In this document: in pieces, positions 31,919-42,436 of the stretch | How the letters are laid out: the number at the start of each line of letters is the position of its first letter | How positions within the stretch are numbered: position 1 is the stretch's first letter | Assembly: GCA_023105745.1 (NCBI GenBank) | Contig: JALGQZ010000009.1 | Coordinates: 37,703,359-37,767,358 of the forward strand | From: Austropuccinia psidii | Lineage: Eukaryota > Basidiomycota > Pucciniomycetes > Pucciniales > Sphaerophragmiaceae | Reading direction: 5' to 3' | Length of the DNA: 64,000 nt | Translations under genes and position numbers: made by a program | The notes under the pieces: model-generated | The model's input: the letters and a program-made list of their open reading frames with translations, nothing else | Databases searched by the model: none | What the model was told of the DNA's origin: nothing

Positions 31919-31956
31919 TGGTGCTCAGGAGCTCACCATTTCAAGGTGGGGGGTAC
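31919..31956 (+). promoter_or_regulatory. Pre-LTR motif and polypurine tract, family A
   Basis: TGGTGCTCAGGAGCTCACCA (31919-31938), shared with family B with one base fewer, precedes the purine tract AAGGTGGGGGGTAC, which abuts the LTR at 31957. The G-run is the likely plus-strand primer. Confidence 0.7.
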
Positions 31957-33563
31957 TGTCACAACCATGGCAATTCACTTCCTTGGATCCCCATATCGCA
32001 TATCAAGCCACAGCCCTTTTATGGCCAATTGGCCATATCCATCACCAGTGGCCAATATGGCCACGTCATCAGCTCATGGACCATTTATGGCCATTTGTGT
32101 TTTGGGGCCTTAATGGCCCTTCACCTCAATCCAGCACCCATAGCGGCAATTATGGCCAAATGGGTATTTCTGGTCATTTCCCTCAAAACCAGGGGAAATG
32201 GCCCAAATGGCTGTTTTTGGCCATTTGGGCTCATAATGCGCATTTGCGCATTTTTGCGCATTTTGCGCACTTTTGCGCATTTGCGCACTTTTTGCGCATT
32301 TTGCGCACTTTTGCGCATTTGCGCACTTTTTGCGCACTTTGCGCATTTGCGCATATTTGCGCACTTTTGCGCATTTTGCGCATTTTTGCGCACTTTGCGC
32401 ATTTGCGCACTTTTGCGCATTTTTGCGCATTTTTGCGCACTTTGACGCAAAGTGTCCAAAAGACACTTTCCCGCCTTTTGGGCCAGTTTTTGGCTCAGAA
32501 CCCAAAAATGGCCAAAAACCCCAAAAGGCCCAGAAACACCATTCCAAGCTCTGAAGCCATTACATCCATCCTTTTCCCTCTGCCTTTCCATCTCAAGACC
32601 TTTGGACGTAATCTTCTTGCCAATCAACCAATATGCCATAAATGATGTTATATATCATTGTGCATCATTTTTCAACAGCAATTCAATGGTGGCAATATCA
32701 AATGTTCATTTCAACATTCCAACATCTCATCACGTCATCAAGGCACCCAATCATTCAGAGGAATCATCAAGGCTCAAGAGCAAGTGTTTCAGCATCAAAG
32801 ACCAATGACGCCATCAAGCAGTCATTGGTTATTCTCACTCCAAGTATTCATTCCAAGGGAATACTTTCAATTCATTCTCAAGTGTATTCAAGAGGCAATG
32901 CCAAAAAGAAGTTGTCAAGTGTCAAAGCTCCACTCAATCCATCTTGGCAACCATATTCATTTCAATACAGTCTGGATCCATCAGGACCTGTATTTCATTT
33001 TCAATCATGGGAAATTCATTCAACCCAATTCAATTTCAATATTAACCAGCTGTATCAATTCCCAAAAGAATCAATACAGCCTCAAGGATCAATACAGATC
33101 AGTTTTCAGCCTGAAGAACTCAAGCTCCCAACTTTTCACATATACCGGCTACCCTTTCCACCCTGGGGGGTTTTCCCCAGTTAATTAATATATTTTGATT
33201 TTATTTTATCTCTATTTTCTTTTCACTTTAGTTAAGCAAATACTGATATTATTAAGTCAGTCATTTAGCACCTTTCTCTTTTCTCTTTCTTCGCCTGTCA
33301 ATGGATATTTGGTGGTCATATCCTTACTAATTCCATTATTCATTTTTGGCAGGTTGAAACAGTGATTAAGGACTTACTTGGTTGGCTCTTTGGCCATTTG
33401 GCTTCCCTTTCCTCTTTTGCATCTCATCTTGTACCTGCATATCTCTTAGAGGAATTCATTCTTATTATTTTTATTCTTTATCCTTTCGGAGTCTTCCAAG
33501 TGAGTTCCCTGATTGCTGAGTGCCAGGCCACTCTTGTATTTCTGTCCAAGAGCCCCTGTGACA
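31957..33563 (+). repeat. Family A LTR 2 (central, shared)
   Basis: 1607 bp, identical to LTR 3 at the sites where LTR 1 differs. It acts as 3' LTR for the first interior and 5' LTR for the second. It contains the second TGCGCA array (32237-32449). Confidence 0.93.
32237..32449. repeat. TGCGCA array (LTR 2)
   Basis: Same array as in LTR 1, about 22 TGCGCA palindromes. Confidence 0.9.
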
Positions 33564-33564
33564 T

Positions 33565-33578
33565 TATATTAATTAACT
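33565..33578 (+). promoter_or_regulatory. Self-priming PBS, family A copy 2
   Basis: TATATTAATTAACT one base after LTR 2, complementary to 33179-33192. Confidence 0.8.
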
Positions 33579-34335
33579 CATAATTTCTGTTTCATTCTGT
33601 TCATTCTTTCTTTATAATTTCATTCACTCATTTCATCGAAATTATGATTCTTTTACGCTTATGAACTTAATGATTCATCGTCACCTCTCAATTTTCTTTC
33701 ATTCATTCTTCATTTTGAAAATTGAAAGCTGACCCATTTTTTATTTTGTTATTCTTTTTAAAATCTTTTTCAAATCATCAATTTTCATTTCATTCATAAT
33801 TCAGGCGTCATCTTTATTTTCTTTGATTTTCAAATTTTTCATCAAGATATTCAGACACGTTATTCACATCAAGATTCATAATTGATTCATTCTTCAAGAA
33901 TTTTGGTTTTTAAAGAATAATTCACTTGATTTTGATTGATTGATTGATTTGACATATTTGATATTGACCTCAAGAAAATTGATTGACCTGAAGATCTCAT
34001 TGATTTTGCTGATTTTTTCACATCAAGAATTTTGACATAAATTGACTTTTCTTCAAGATTTTATTTGATTGATTGATTTTTGCAAGATTTTTGATTTTGA
34101 TTGATTTGATTGATTGATTTATTGACTTGAAGATCTCATTTGACTTTGATTCATTGATTTACTTCAAGACATTGATTTGATTTGACTTCAAGACTTCATT
34201 TGATTTTGATTTATTGACGTACTTGAAGATTTTCACTTTTATTCATTGATTTTCCTCAAGATTTGATTGTTGACTCTTTTCACTTCAAGCAAATTTTGGT
34301 TTTCAATTCATTTATTTTATTTTATTCCTGATATC
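33579..34335 (+). other. Family A leader, copy 2
   Basis: Repeat of the copy 1 leader, with TTGATTGA and TCAAGA runs. No gene. Confidence 0.6.
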
Positions 34336-35673
34336 ATGCCGGTTCAACACTCACCTCCGGCAAGACAGACAAGATCTCAGGCCAGAGCTCAAGCTGTTCT
34401 CACTCCAACTCCAAGAGCTCCTCTAGATGGCACCCCAGCAGTTCCTCAACTGAGGGCCCAATTAGATAGAGGACCCCGCATGGAAGGAGCAGCACCATCC
34501 AGGAAGGAAGGAAGAGGGCCAAGAAGATCATGTTCATTCTCAGGAGTAGTTGGCGGATTTCCAGGAACTTCAAGGACTATTTTCAAAGGTCCAGGTAAAG
34601 ATGGTGAAGAGGAGGAGGAGAATTCTGTGGAAGAGGAAGAGTCTGATGGTACTGAAGGTGTCCCTGCTCCGGTGGAGGCATCCCAAGGTACTGGAGGACC
34701 AACTCTAGCCCAGTCTAATCAGCCTGTCTCTCAGCAGTCTGAACCATCCCTATTGGCCATCATGCAGCAAATGACTCAGATTATGGCCAATCTTCAAGCA
34801 GCTTCATCCTCTGAAGCATCAAGACCACCAGCCTTCAAGACTCCATCTATGAAGGCACCGGAATGCTTTGATGGGACTCAGCCCTTCAAAGTTAGAAGCT
34901 TTATTCAGTCTTGTCAATTGATTTTTCACAATGATCCGGCAAACTTCGCTCAAGACAGAAAGAAGGTCCTTTATGCCTCTTCATTTCTCATTGGCAGGGC
35001 TGCAAAATGGATTGAGCCTTATCTTTCCAATCTCACCAATCAAGATTCAAATTACCTTCTCAATTCTTGGCGTTTATTTGAATCTCAACTCTTCACTTTA
35101 TTTGGTGACCCGAATGAAGTCAGGAAAGCAGAAGCTGAGTTGGATTCTTTAAGAATGAAAGAAGGTGGGCATGTATCCTTATACATTGCTGATTTCAGAA
35201 GCTTAGTCTCAAGAATCGGGGATTGGGGTGAAAGAGCTCTCATCCATCATTTCAGGAAGGGATTGCCATCCAGGATTTTGGATCAATTGGCCTCCCATCC
35301 TTCAAGAATTGACTCTCTTCAAGACTTAATGGACGTCACCCTGGAACTTGATACCAGGTACCATGAGAGGCAAAATGAAAAGGGTCATCATCAAGAGAAG
35401 AAGCCAGAAGCCTCAAAGTCAAGTTCTTCTCATCCTCAAAATTCTTCAAGCTCAAGTCAAAAGAAGAAGAAGAATTTTCAGAAGAGGGACAAGCCCCATT
35501 CTTCTTTGTTGAATAAAGATTTCAAGCTCATGAACTCTGAAAAAGAAAGAAGAATCAAAGAGGGTCTTTGTACCTATTGTGGTGGGAAGCATAGTCTTGA
35601 GTCCTGTTTCAAAAGGCCTCAAAACAAGCTTACCCAACCGTCAGGCAAATTTCCCAGCCAGGGAAAAGCCTGA
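34336..35673 (+). CDS. gag: Gag of family A, copy 2
   Basis: 445 aa, same protein as copy 1 (26095-27432), with the same ATG, acidic segment, capsid-type region and CX2CX3HX4C knuckle. Transcription could start in LTR 2, so this copy is a complete unit by itself (31957-41804), with its own PBS, frameshift site, polypurine tract and 3' LTR. Confidence 0.92.
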   Translation: MPVQHSPPARQTRSQARAQAVLTPTPRAPLDGTPAVPQLRAQLDRGPRMEGAAPSRKEGRGPRRSCSFSGVVGGFPGTSRTIFKGPGKDGEEEEENSVEEEESDGTEGVPAPVEASQGTGGPTLAQSNQPVSQQSEPSLLAIMQQMTQIMANLQAASSSEASRPPAFKTPSMKAPECFDGTQPFKVRSFIQSCQLIFHNDPANFAQDRKKVLYASSFLIGRAAKWIEPYLSNLTNQDSNYLLNSWRLFESQLFTLFGDPNEVRKAEAELDSLRMKEGGHVSLYIADFRSLVSRIGDWGERALIHHFRKGLPSRILDQLASHPSRIDSLQDLMDVTLELDTRYHERQNEKGHHQEKKPEASKSSSSHPQNSSSSSQKKKKNFQKRDKPHSSLLNKDFKLMNSEKERRIKEGLCTYCGGKHSLESCFKRPQNKLTQPSGKFPSQGKA

Positions 35674-35705
35674 GTGAAGATCATGTTGTGTTCAATGGTC
35701 TTCAC
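35661..35705 (+). promoter_or_regulatory. Programmed -1 frameshift cassette, family A copy 2
   Basis: GGGAAAA at 35661-35667, stem arms 35674-35680 and 35699-35705; same sequence as copy 1. Confidence 0.85.
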
Positions 35706-38700
35706 AGTTTTCCATCCAGAGCACAATTGTGCATTCTGAATACTGGTGTCAAAAATTCTCTTAAATTTTTTGTTTTTTCTTCTCTCTCTGATATGTTTTA
35801 CAGTATTCTCATTGATTCTGGTGCTACCAACTCATTTATTGCAAAGCAGTTTGTTCACAAGTATTCTTTGACCATGTCAGAACTCCCGGAGAAGATTCCC
35901 CTTATTATTCTTGACTCCTCTGAGTCTCCTTCTTTATTTGTGACTCACCATACTAAATATATGGTTGAGCTCCCTTCCTTCCCAAGCTTTGAATGGGACT
36001 TTTTAGTCATTGATACTCCCAAGGGAGAAGACCTCATATTGGGCTTTGACTTTCTTAATCATTTTAATCCGTTTATTGATTGGAGGCAAGGATTGATCAC
36101 CTTTAATTCTGATCATAAGGACTATAATGATCCTTCAATTTCTTTCAGTAATGACTTTTCTTCTGCCAAATCATGTGCAGCTCTGGTTGGTGATTCTAGA
36201 ACACCATCATTTCCGTCTTCTGTCCATATTCCTTCCCTTAATTCCCATCAGTCATTACTATCATCTAGAGATGAAGTCTTCAAAGAGATTCAAGATGTTG
36301 GAGAAGATAATTCTGTATCTTCACTTCATCTCTTCTTTGGGAATATGGACCTTCCTCCTTCATCTTATCATGACTCCCTGGAGGAGTTGTGGGATGAAGA
36401 GGAAGAGCCAGAAGAAATAGAAACCGTGATGAAGGTTGTTCCTTCTGTTTATCACCAATATTTGGATGTATTTTCCAAGGTGAAAGCAGAAAAACTTCCT
36501 CCTCACCGCGCCTGTGATCATCATATCGAGCTGGAGGGGTCTCTACCTCCAGTTGGGGTGATCTACTCTTTATCAAACCAAGAGTCAGATACACTCAGGG
36601 CCTACATTTCAGAGAATGTAGAGAAAGGTTTCATCCGGCCAAGCTCCTCTTCTACAGGAGCACCTGTTCTTTTTGTCAAAAAGAAAGATGGTGGCCTCCG
36701 TTTGTGTGTTGATTACCGCAAACTCAATGCTGTTACTAGGAAGAACAAGTATCCTGTTCCTCCTATGAACCAGCTTCTCACTGTTTTCAATGGTTCTTCT
36801 ATCTTCTCCAAGATTGATTTGCGTGGTGCATATAACCTGCTCAGAATCAAGGAAGGTGATGAACATTTGACTTGTTTTAGAACCAAATATGGTAGTTATG
36901 AGTACTTGGTTATGCCATTTGGACTTACCAATGCTCCTGCTTCTTTTCAAAATCTCGTCAATGATATTTTTTATGATCTTCTTGATGTTTATGTTGTGGT
37001 TTATTTGGATGACATTATGGTCTTTTCCAAATCTGAGGAAGAACATGTAACTCATGTGTCCACTGTTCTTTCCAGACTCAGAGCCAATAACCTCTTTGCT
37101 AAGGCGTCCAAATGCCTATTTCATGTTTCTAGTGTGGAATATCTTGGTTATGTAGTTTCTTCTGAAGGCCTCAAGATGGACCAAGCAAAAGTCCAGCAAA
37201 TTCTCAATTGGCCACCTCCAAGAAACCTCAAGGCTCTTCAATCATTCCTTGGCTTTGCCAATTTTTACCGCCGTTTCATCAAGAATTATTCAAAGAAAAT
37301 AAGTTCACTCACAAGTTTCCTCAAGAAAGATTCCCGTTTTCCCCTCAATGAGGAAGCTCTTAGACAGTTTCATCAACTCAAAGAGGCATTCACCATTGCT
37401 CCAATCCTTTCTCATTTCAACCCTTCTCTACCCACCATTGTAGAGACCGATGCATCAGATTATGCCTTGGGTGCTGTACTGAGTCAGGTCTCTGACTCAG
37501 GAAAACATCCCATTGCATTTGATAGCCGCAAGCTTCTCCCAGCTGAGCTTAATTATGAGATTCATGACAAGGAACTCCTTGGCATAGTCTGGGCTCTCAA
37601 GCGCTGGAGAGCTTTCCTTCTTTCTATTTCTTCCCCTTTTGAAGTTCTCACCGATCATTCATCTCTTCAATATTTCATGTCTTCCAAGATTCTCACTCGC
37701 CGTCAAGCCCGCTGGGCTGAATTTTTATCTGAATTTCATTTCTCAATCACTTACCGCCCTGGCCGCTTGGCCACCCTTCCAGATGCCTTGTCACGTCGGG
37801 ACGACGTTTACCCGGAGAGGGGGGAGGATTTCATCAGCAAGAATCCAATGAACTATCAGAAGATAATCAAGCAAGATGAAATTCAAGCCTCAAAGTTTTT
37901 TGCAGTCAAGGTGGATTCATTTTCAAATTTGATTGATTCAATTCAGAAGGCAGTGTGGCAAGATTCTCAATATAGAAGTGTCCTTGAAGATTTGGGTAAA
38001 GGTAAATCTGTCCAAGATTATTCTCTTGATTCCTCTTCCAAACTTCTCCTTTTCAAAGATCAAGTGGTGGTCCCAAATGACCCCACAATTCAACTCAATA
38101 TACTTCAAAAGCGGCATGACTCTCCTCTAGCTGGACACCCTGGCCAAGAGAAGACTCTCAAACTTGTCAAGCGGGATTTCCACTGGTCCGGCATGACTCA
38201 ATTTATCAAGGATTATGTCTCATCCTGTCAACAGTGTTCAAGAAACAAAAATATTCATCACAAGAAGTTTGGACTCCTCAAGCCTCTTCCAATTCCAAGT
38301 GGTCCTTGGATTTGTCTTTCAATGGATTTCATCACTCAATTGCCACTGTCCAATTCCTTTGATTCAATTTTAGTCATAGTGGACAGATTCTCAAAAATGG
38401 CGGTTTTTATTCCAACAATAGCTTCAATCACTTCATTAGATTTGGCCCATTTATTCATCAAGAATATTTTCTCAAAGCATGGCCTTCCTTCAAGCATTGT
38501 TAGTGATCGAGGTTCACTTTTTGTTTCTTCCTTTTGGACCAACCTTTGTCAGCAGCTCAAGATTTCAAGAGACTTGTCAACTGCTTATCATCCAGAAACT
38601 GATGGACAGACAGAGAGGGTAAATCAGATACTAGAACAGTACCTTCGGATGTATGTCAGTTATCATCAAGATGATTGGAACACCTGGCTCCCTCTGGCTG

Positions 38701-39389
38701 AATTTGCCTACAATAACTCTGACCACTCTTCAACAAAACAATCACCGTTTTTCACTGTTTATGGAAGAGATCCTCAATTTGACTCAGTTCACATCACTCA
38801 AGATACTCCTGCTGGAAAGTTATCAACAAAAATCCAATCAGTACAGCAAGATGTCAAGAGAGAACTTGAAGTTGCCATAAACAGGTTTAAGAGGTATGCA
38901 GATAAAAGTAGAGCAAGTCCACCTGTTTTCAATCCCGGTGACATGGTATGGCTCTCTTCCAAGAACATCAAATCAACCAGACCCACCAAAAAGCTGTCTG
39001 AAAGATGGCTGGGTCCTTTTCCAATCTTGAAGAAAGTCAGCACTCATGCCTACCACCTCAAGCTTCCATCTCAATGGAAATCCATCCACCCAGTTTTCCA
39101 TATTTCCCTTTTGGAACCAGTCAAGACGTCAACAATCCCAAATAGGAATCAAGAGCCTCCTCCTCCAATCACCATTGAAGAAGAAGAGGAATGGGAAGTC
39201 TCTCAAATACTGGACTCAAAGCTCAAGAGAGGAAAATTATGGTATCTGGTGGAATGGAAAGGTTTCAGTCAAGACCCAGAAAGATCCACTTGGGAACCAA
39301 CCAAAAACCTCAAGAATTGTCCTGAACTTGTCAAAGATTTTCATTCATTATATCCTGACAAGCCTGGGCCAAATTCTTCAAAATCTTGA
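35667..39389 (+). CDS. pol: Pol of family A, copy 2 (via -1 frameshift)
   Basis: 1240 aa, same domains as copy 1 (protease DSG, RT YLDD, RNase H, DD35E integrase, chromodomain). The one difference found is in the chromodomain, where copy 1 has WEPTENLKN and copy 2 WEPTKNLKN (Glu to Lys, G31062 versus A39303). The change lies in the C-terminal part of the domain, outside the aromatic WYLVEW strand, so an effect on function is not evident. Confidence 0.93.
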   Translation, partial: SLSEDHVVFNGLHSFPSRAQLCILNTGVKNSLKFFVFSSLSDMFYSILIDSGATNSFIAKQFVHKYSLTMSELPEKIPLIILDSSESPSLFVTHHTKYMVELPSFPSFEWDFLVIDTPKGEDLILGFDFLNHFNPFIDWRQGLITFNSDHKDYNDPSISFSNDFSSAKSCAALVGDSRTPSFPSSVHIPSLNSHQSLLSSRDEVFKEIQDVGEDNSVSSLHLFFGNMDLPPSSYHDSLEELWDEEEEPEEIETVMKVVPSVYHQYLDVFSKVKAEKLPPHRACDHHIELEGSLPPVGVIYSLSNQESDTLRAYISENVEKGFIRPSSSSTGAPVLFVKKKDGGLRLCVDYRKLNAVTRKNKYPVPPMNQLLTVFNGSSIFSKIDLRGAYNLLRIKEGDEHLTCFRTKYGSYEYLVMPFGLTNAPASFQNLVNDIFYDLLDVYVVVYLDDIMVFSKSEEEHVTHVSTVLSRLRANNLFAKASKCLFHVSSVEYLGYVVSSEGLKMDQAKVQQILNWPPPRNLKALQSFLGFANFYRRFIKNYSKKISSLTSFLKKDSRFPLNEEALRQFHQLKEAFTIAPILSHFNPSLPTIVETDASDYALGAVLSQVSDSGKHPIAFDSRKLLPAELNYEIHDKELLGIVWALKRWRAFLLSISSPFEVLTDHSSLQYFMSSKILTRRQARWAEFLSEFHFSITYRPGRLATLPDALSRRDDVYPERGEDFISKNPMNYQKIIKQDEIQASKFFAVKVDSFSNLIDSIQKAVWQDSQYRSVLEDLGKGKSVQDYSLDSSSKLLLFKDQVVVPNDPTIQLNILQKRHDSPLAGHPGQEKTLKLVKRDFHWSGMTQFIKDYVSSCQQCSRNKNIHHKKFGLLKPLPIPSGPWICLSMDFITQLPLSNSFDSILVIVDRFSKMAVFIPTIASITSLDLAHLFIKNIFSKHGLPSSIVSDRGSLFVSSFWTNLCQQLKISRDLSTAYHPETDGQTERVNQILEQYLRMYVSYHQDDWNTWLPLAEFAYNNSDHSSTKQSPFFTVYGRDPQFDSVHITQDTPAGKLSTKIQSVQQDVKRELEVAINRFKRYADKSRASPPVFNPGDMVWLSSKNIKSTRPTKKLSERWLGPFPILKKVSTHAYHLKLPSQWKSIHPVFHISLLEPVKTSTIPNRNQEPPPPITIEEEEEWEVSQILDSKLKRGKLWYLVEWKGFSQDPERSTWEPTKNLKNCPELVKDFHSLYPDKPGPNSSKS

Positions 39390-40183
39390 TTCATTATGGT
39401 GCTTGGTGGGGAGAGGAATTACCAAAAGTAAGTCCCACTCCTGGTATGCACCTTTAGGGGTATTCTACTCTGTTTTGTTGTAAGCATCACCTTGGCCACT
39501 CTGTGAGCACTTTGCAATTTTGGACACAGATCCCTGGCAGGGCTTTCAACTTCATTTCCAATTTTATGGCCATTCTCACTTGGGACAATGGGCCATTCAC
39601 TTTTCAATTCATTTCCAAGACTTCAAAATTCAAATTCATTCCTTCAACAGTTTTGTTTTATTTTTATGGCACTGGCGGGAGTGGTAACTACCAAAAGTAA
39701 GTTCCTCTCCTGGTGTGCACTTCCCTGAGGGGTCTACAATCTTGTCAAAAACATCACCTTGGCCACTTTGTGAGCACCTGGCATCAAATTTATCTTTCCA
39801 GGTCCTTGGCCAATTTCAAAATCAGTTATCAACCTCCGTGATGAAGATTGAAACCTCCTCAAGATTCAATTCATTTCTCTTTTCTTTTTCCTTTTCTTTT
39901 CTTAATTTCATTTTCATTCTTTATTATTATTTTATTTTTATTTTAAATTTTCTTTTATCACGTCAATTATCACGTCAAAATTTTTCATTCATTTTAAAAT
40001 TCAATTCCAATCATGAAGCCAATGTCAAAAGAAGATCAAGCAAGTCCTGGGTCAAATGTCAAATTCTTAATATCAGTTTTCAAATTCTTACATTAATCAG
40101 CCCTCTTGAATCACTCTCTCAAAATCCTTCCAATAGCCTCAACAGGCTTCACCTTGTATTGGTGCTCAGGAGCTCACCATTTC
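39390..40183 (+). other. Family A 3' UTR, copy 2
   Basis: Repeat of the copy 1 3' UTR, including both conserved elements at about 39392-39511 and 39662-39781. Confidence 0.6.
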
Positions 40184-40197
40184 AAGGTGGGGGGTAC
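40160..40197 (+). promoter_or_regulatory. Pre-LTR motif and polypurine tract, family A copy 2
   Basis: Same motif and G-rich tract as copy 1, abutting LTR 3. Confidence 0.7.
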
Positions 40198-41804
40198 TGT
40201 CACAACCATGGCAATTCACTTCCTTGGATCCCCATATCGCATATCAAGCCACAGCCCTTTTATGGCCAATTGGCCATATCCATCACCAGTGGCCAATATG
40301 GCCACGTCATCAGCTCATGGACCATTTATGGCCATTTGTGTTTTGGGGCCTTAATGGCCCTTCACCTCAATCCAGCACCCATAGCGGCAATTATGGCCAA
40401 ATGGGTATTTCTGGTCATTTCCCTCAAAACCAGGGGAAATGGCCCAAATGGCTGTTTTTGGCCATTTGGGCTCATAATGCGCATTTGCGCATTTTTGCGC
40501 ATTTTGCGCACTTTTGCGCATTTGCGCACTTTTTGCGCATTTTGCGCACTTTTGCGCATTTGCGCACTTTTTGCGCACTTTGCGCATTTGCGCATATTTG
40601 CGCACTTTTGCGCATTTTGCGCATTTTTGCGCACTTTGCGCATTTGCGCACTTTTGCGCATTTTTGCGCATTTTTGCGCACTTTGACGCAAAGTGTCCAA
40701 AAGACACTTTCCCGCCTTTTGGGCCAGTTTTTGGCTCAGAACCCAAAAATGGCCAAAAACCCCAAAAGGCCCAGAAACACCATTCCAAGCTCTGAAGCCA
40801 TTACATCCATCCTTTTCCCTCTGCCTTTCCATCTCAAGACCTTTGGACGTAATCTTCTTGCCAATCAACCAATATGCCATAAATGATGTTATATATCATT
40901 GTGCATCATTTTTCAACAGCAATTCAATGGTGGCAATATCAAATGTTCATTTCAACATTCCAACATCTCATCACGTCATCAAGGCACCCAATCATTCAGA
41001 GGAATCATCAAGGCTCAAGAGCAAGTGTTTCAGCATCAAAGACCAATGACGCCATCAAGCAGTCATTGGTTATTCTCACTCCAAGTATTCATTCCAAGGG
41101 AATACTTTCAATTCATTCTCAAGTGTATTCAAGAGGCAATGCCAAAAAGAAGTTGTCAAGTGTCAAAGCTCCACTCAATCCATCTTGGCAACCATATTCA
41201 TTTCAATACAGTCTGGATCCATCAGGACCTGTATTTCATTTTCAATCATGGGAAATTCATTCAACCCAATTCAATTTCAATATTAACCAGCTGTATCAAT
41301 TCCCAAAAGAATCAATACAGCCTCAAGGATCAATACAGATCAGTTTTCAGCCTGAAGAACTCAAGCTCCCAACTTTTCACATATACCGGCTACCCTTTCC
41401 ACCCTGGGGGGTTTTCCCCAGTTAATTAATATATTTTGATTTTATTTTATCTCTATTTTCTTTTCACTTTAGTTAAGCAAATACTGATATTATTAAGTCA
41501 GTCATTTAGCACCTTTCTCTTTTCTCTTTCTTCGCCTGTCAATGGATATTTGGTGGTCATATCCTTACTAATTCCATTATTCATTTTTGGCAGGTTGAAA
41601 CAGTGATTAAGGACTTACTTGGTTGGCTCTTTGGCCATTTGGCTTCCCTTTCCTCTTTTGCATCTCATCTTGTACCTGCATATCTCTTAGAGGAATTCAT
41701 TCTTATTATTTTTATTCTTTATCCTTTCGGAGTCTTCCAAGTGAGTTCCCTGATTGCTGAGTGCCAGGCCACTCTTGTATTTCTGTCCAAGAGCCCCTGT
41801 GACA
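40198..41804 (+). repeat. Family A LTR 3 (1607 bp)
   Basis: Rightmost LTR, ending TGTGACA followed directly by the duplicated GTTTT and element C sequence. No PBS follows it. It contains the third TGCGCA array (40478-40690). Confidence 0.93.
40478..40690. repeat. TGCGCA array (LTR 3)
   Basis: Same array as in LTRs 1 and 2. Confidence 0.9.
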
Positions 41805-41809
41805 GTTTT

Positions 41810-42431
41810 TAATTCAATACCTCATATGTCAGCCAATACTGGGGTCCCATACAGTTTCTGTACAGAATTCTATGCGTCATACACGTCAGAATCAGGCTGT
41901 GAGGTCCCCAGATGAAAATTTTCACCCTGTATTGGTGAAAACCGCCCAGATGTGGTTTCAAAACCACATCTGAGCCCAATACAGGGTATAAAGGCTGTTT
42001 TCAAACCACAAGCCTGTCCTGGAGAGTGAAATAGCTTCACTTCCTCTACGTGGAAAGGTCTAGCAGCCTTTGCACCCCAATTTCAGGATAAAAGGAGGGC
42101 TTTTCACAGCCAAAATCATCTCCTCATCCTGCTCTTGAATAACCTACGTAGTAAACTGTCAAAAACAGTTTTACTCTTGGTTAATAATCAGGTATAATTG
42201 TAAATTTAATTATTGTAGTCTTTTATTATTGTAACCCAACAGATAAAGCTGCACCCAGGGCTTTCAGTAGCACTCACCACCACTATATCTCTATAGTAAA
42301 GCCCTTAAAATCTTAATTTAATCATTCATTATCAACTTTATTATCTTTTAAAACCATTTTTTACTGTGTCACAGTCATAGTTTTAGTTGTAAATAGCCTT
42401 ATTACTTCTTCAACATAGACTCATCCTGACA
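41810..42431 (+). repeat. 3' LTR of element C, second part
   Basis: Continues the C LTR from the interrupted position (compare 15501-16122) and ends CATCCTGACA. GAAAG follows, completing the target-site duplication. Confidence 0.93.
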
Positions 42432-42436
42432 GAAAG

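Larger units (their letters stand above)
31149..31942 (+). other. Family A 3' UTR, copy 1
   Basis: About 0.8 kb between pol and the polypurine tract. It holds two copies of a conserved ~120-nt element (separate entries) and T-rich low-complexity DNA. An apparent long open frame from 31474 crosses into the LTR and its repeat array and is not considered coding. Confidence 0.6.
23716..41804 (+). mobile_element. Family A Ty3/Gypsy tandem array (three LTRs, two interiors)
   Basis: Layout is LTR-interior-LTR-interior-LTR with a repeat unit of exactly 8241 bp. All three LTRs are 1607 bp, begin TGTCACAACC and end CCCCTGTGACA. The array is bounded by GTTTT on both sides (23711-23715 and 41805-41809), the duplication of a single insertion event in the 3' LTR of element C. 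The two interiors appear identical except for one substitution noted in pol (G31062 versus A39303). Both encode full-length Gag and Pol, so this is a very young, potentially active, Tf1/sushi-type chromodomain element. Confidence 0.93.
14731..42431 (+). mobile_element. Ty3/Gypsy element C, complete but interrupted
   Basis: The 5' LTR is 1392 bp (14731-16122). The 3' LTR is also 1392 bp once the family A insertion is removed (22946-23715 plus 41810-42431). The element is flanked by the same pentamer, GAAAG (14726-14730 and 42432-42436). It has a PBS, one long gag-pol frame with two stops, and a polypurine tract. The LTRs differ at roughly 25 positions (just under 2%), so it is older than the array nested inside it. 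Without the insertion it is about 9.6 kb. Confidence 0.93.

Noticed and set aside
31474..32445. 323-codon open frame spanning the family A 3' UTR and LTR
   Set aside because: Its second half is the TGCGCA array and its first half covers a noncoding element and T-rich DNA; there is no counterpart in B.
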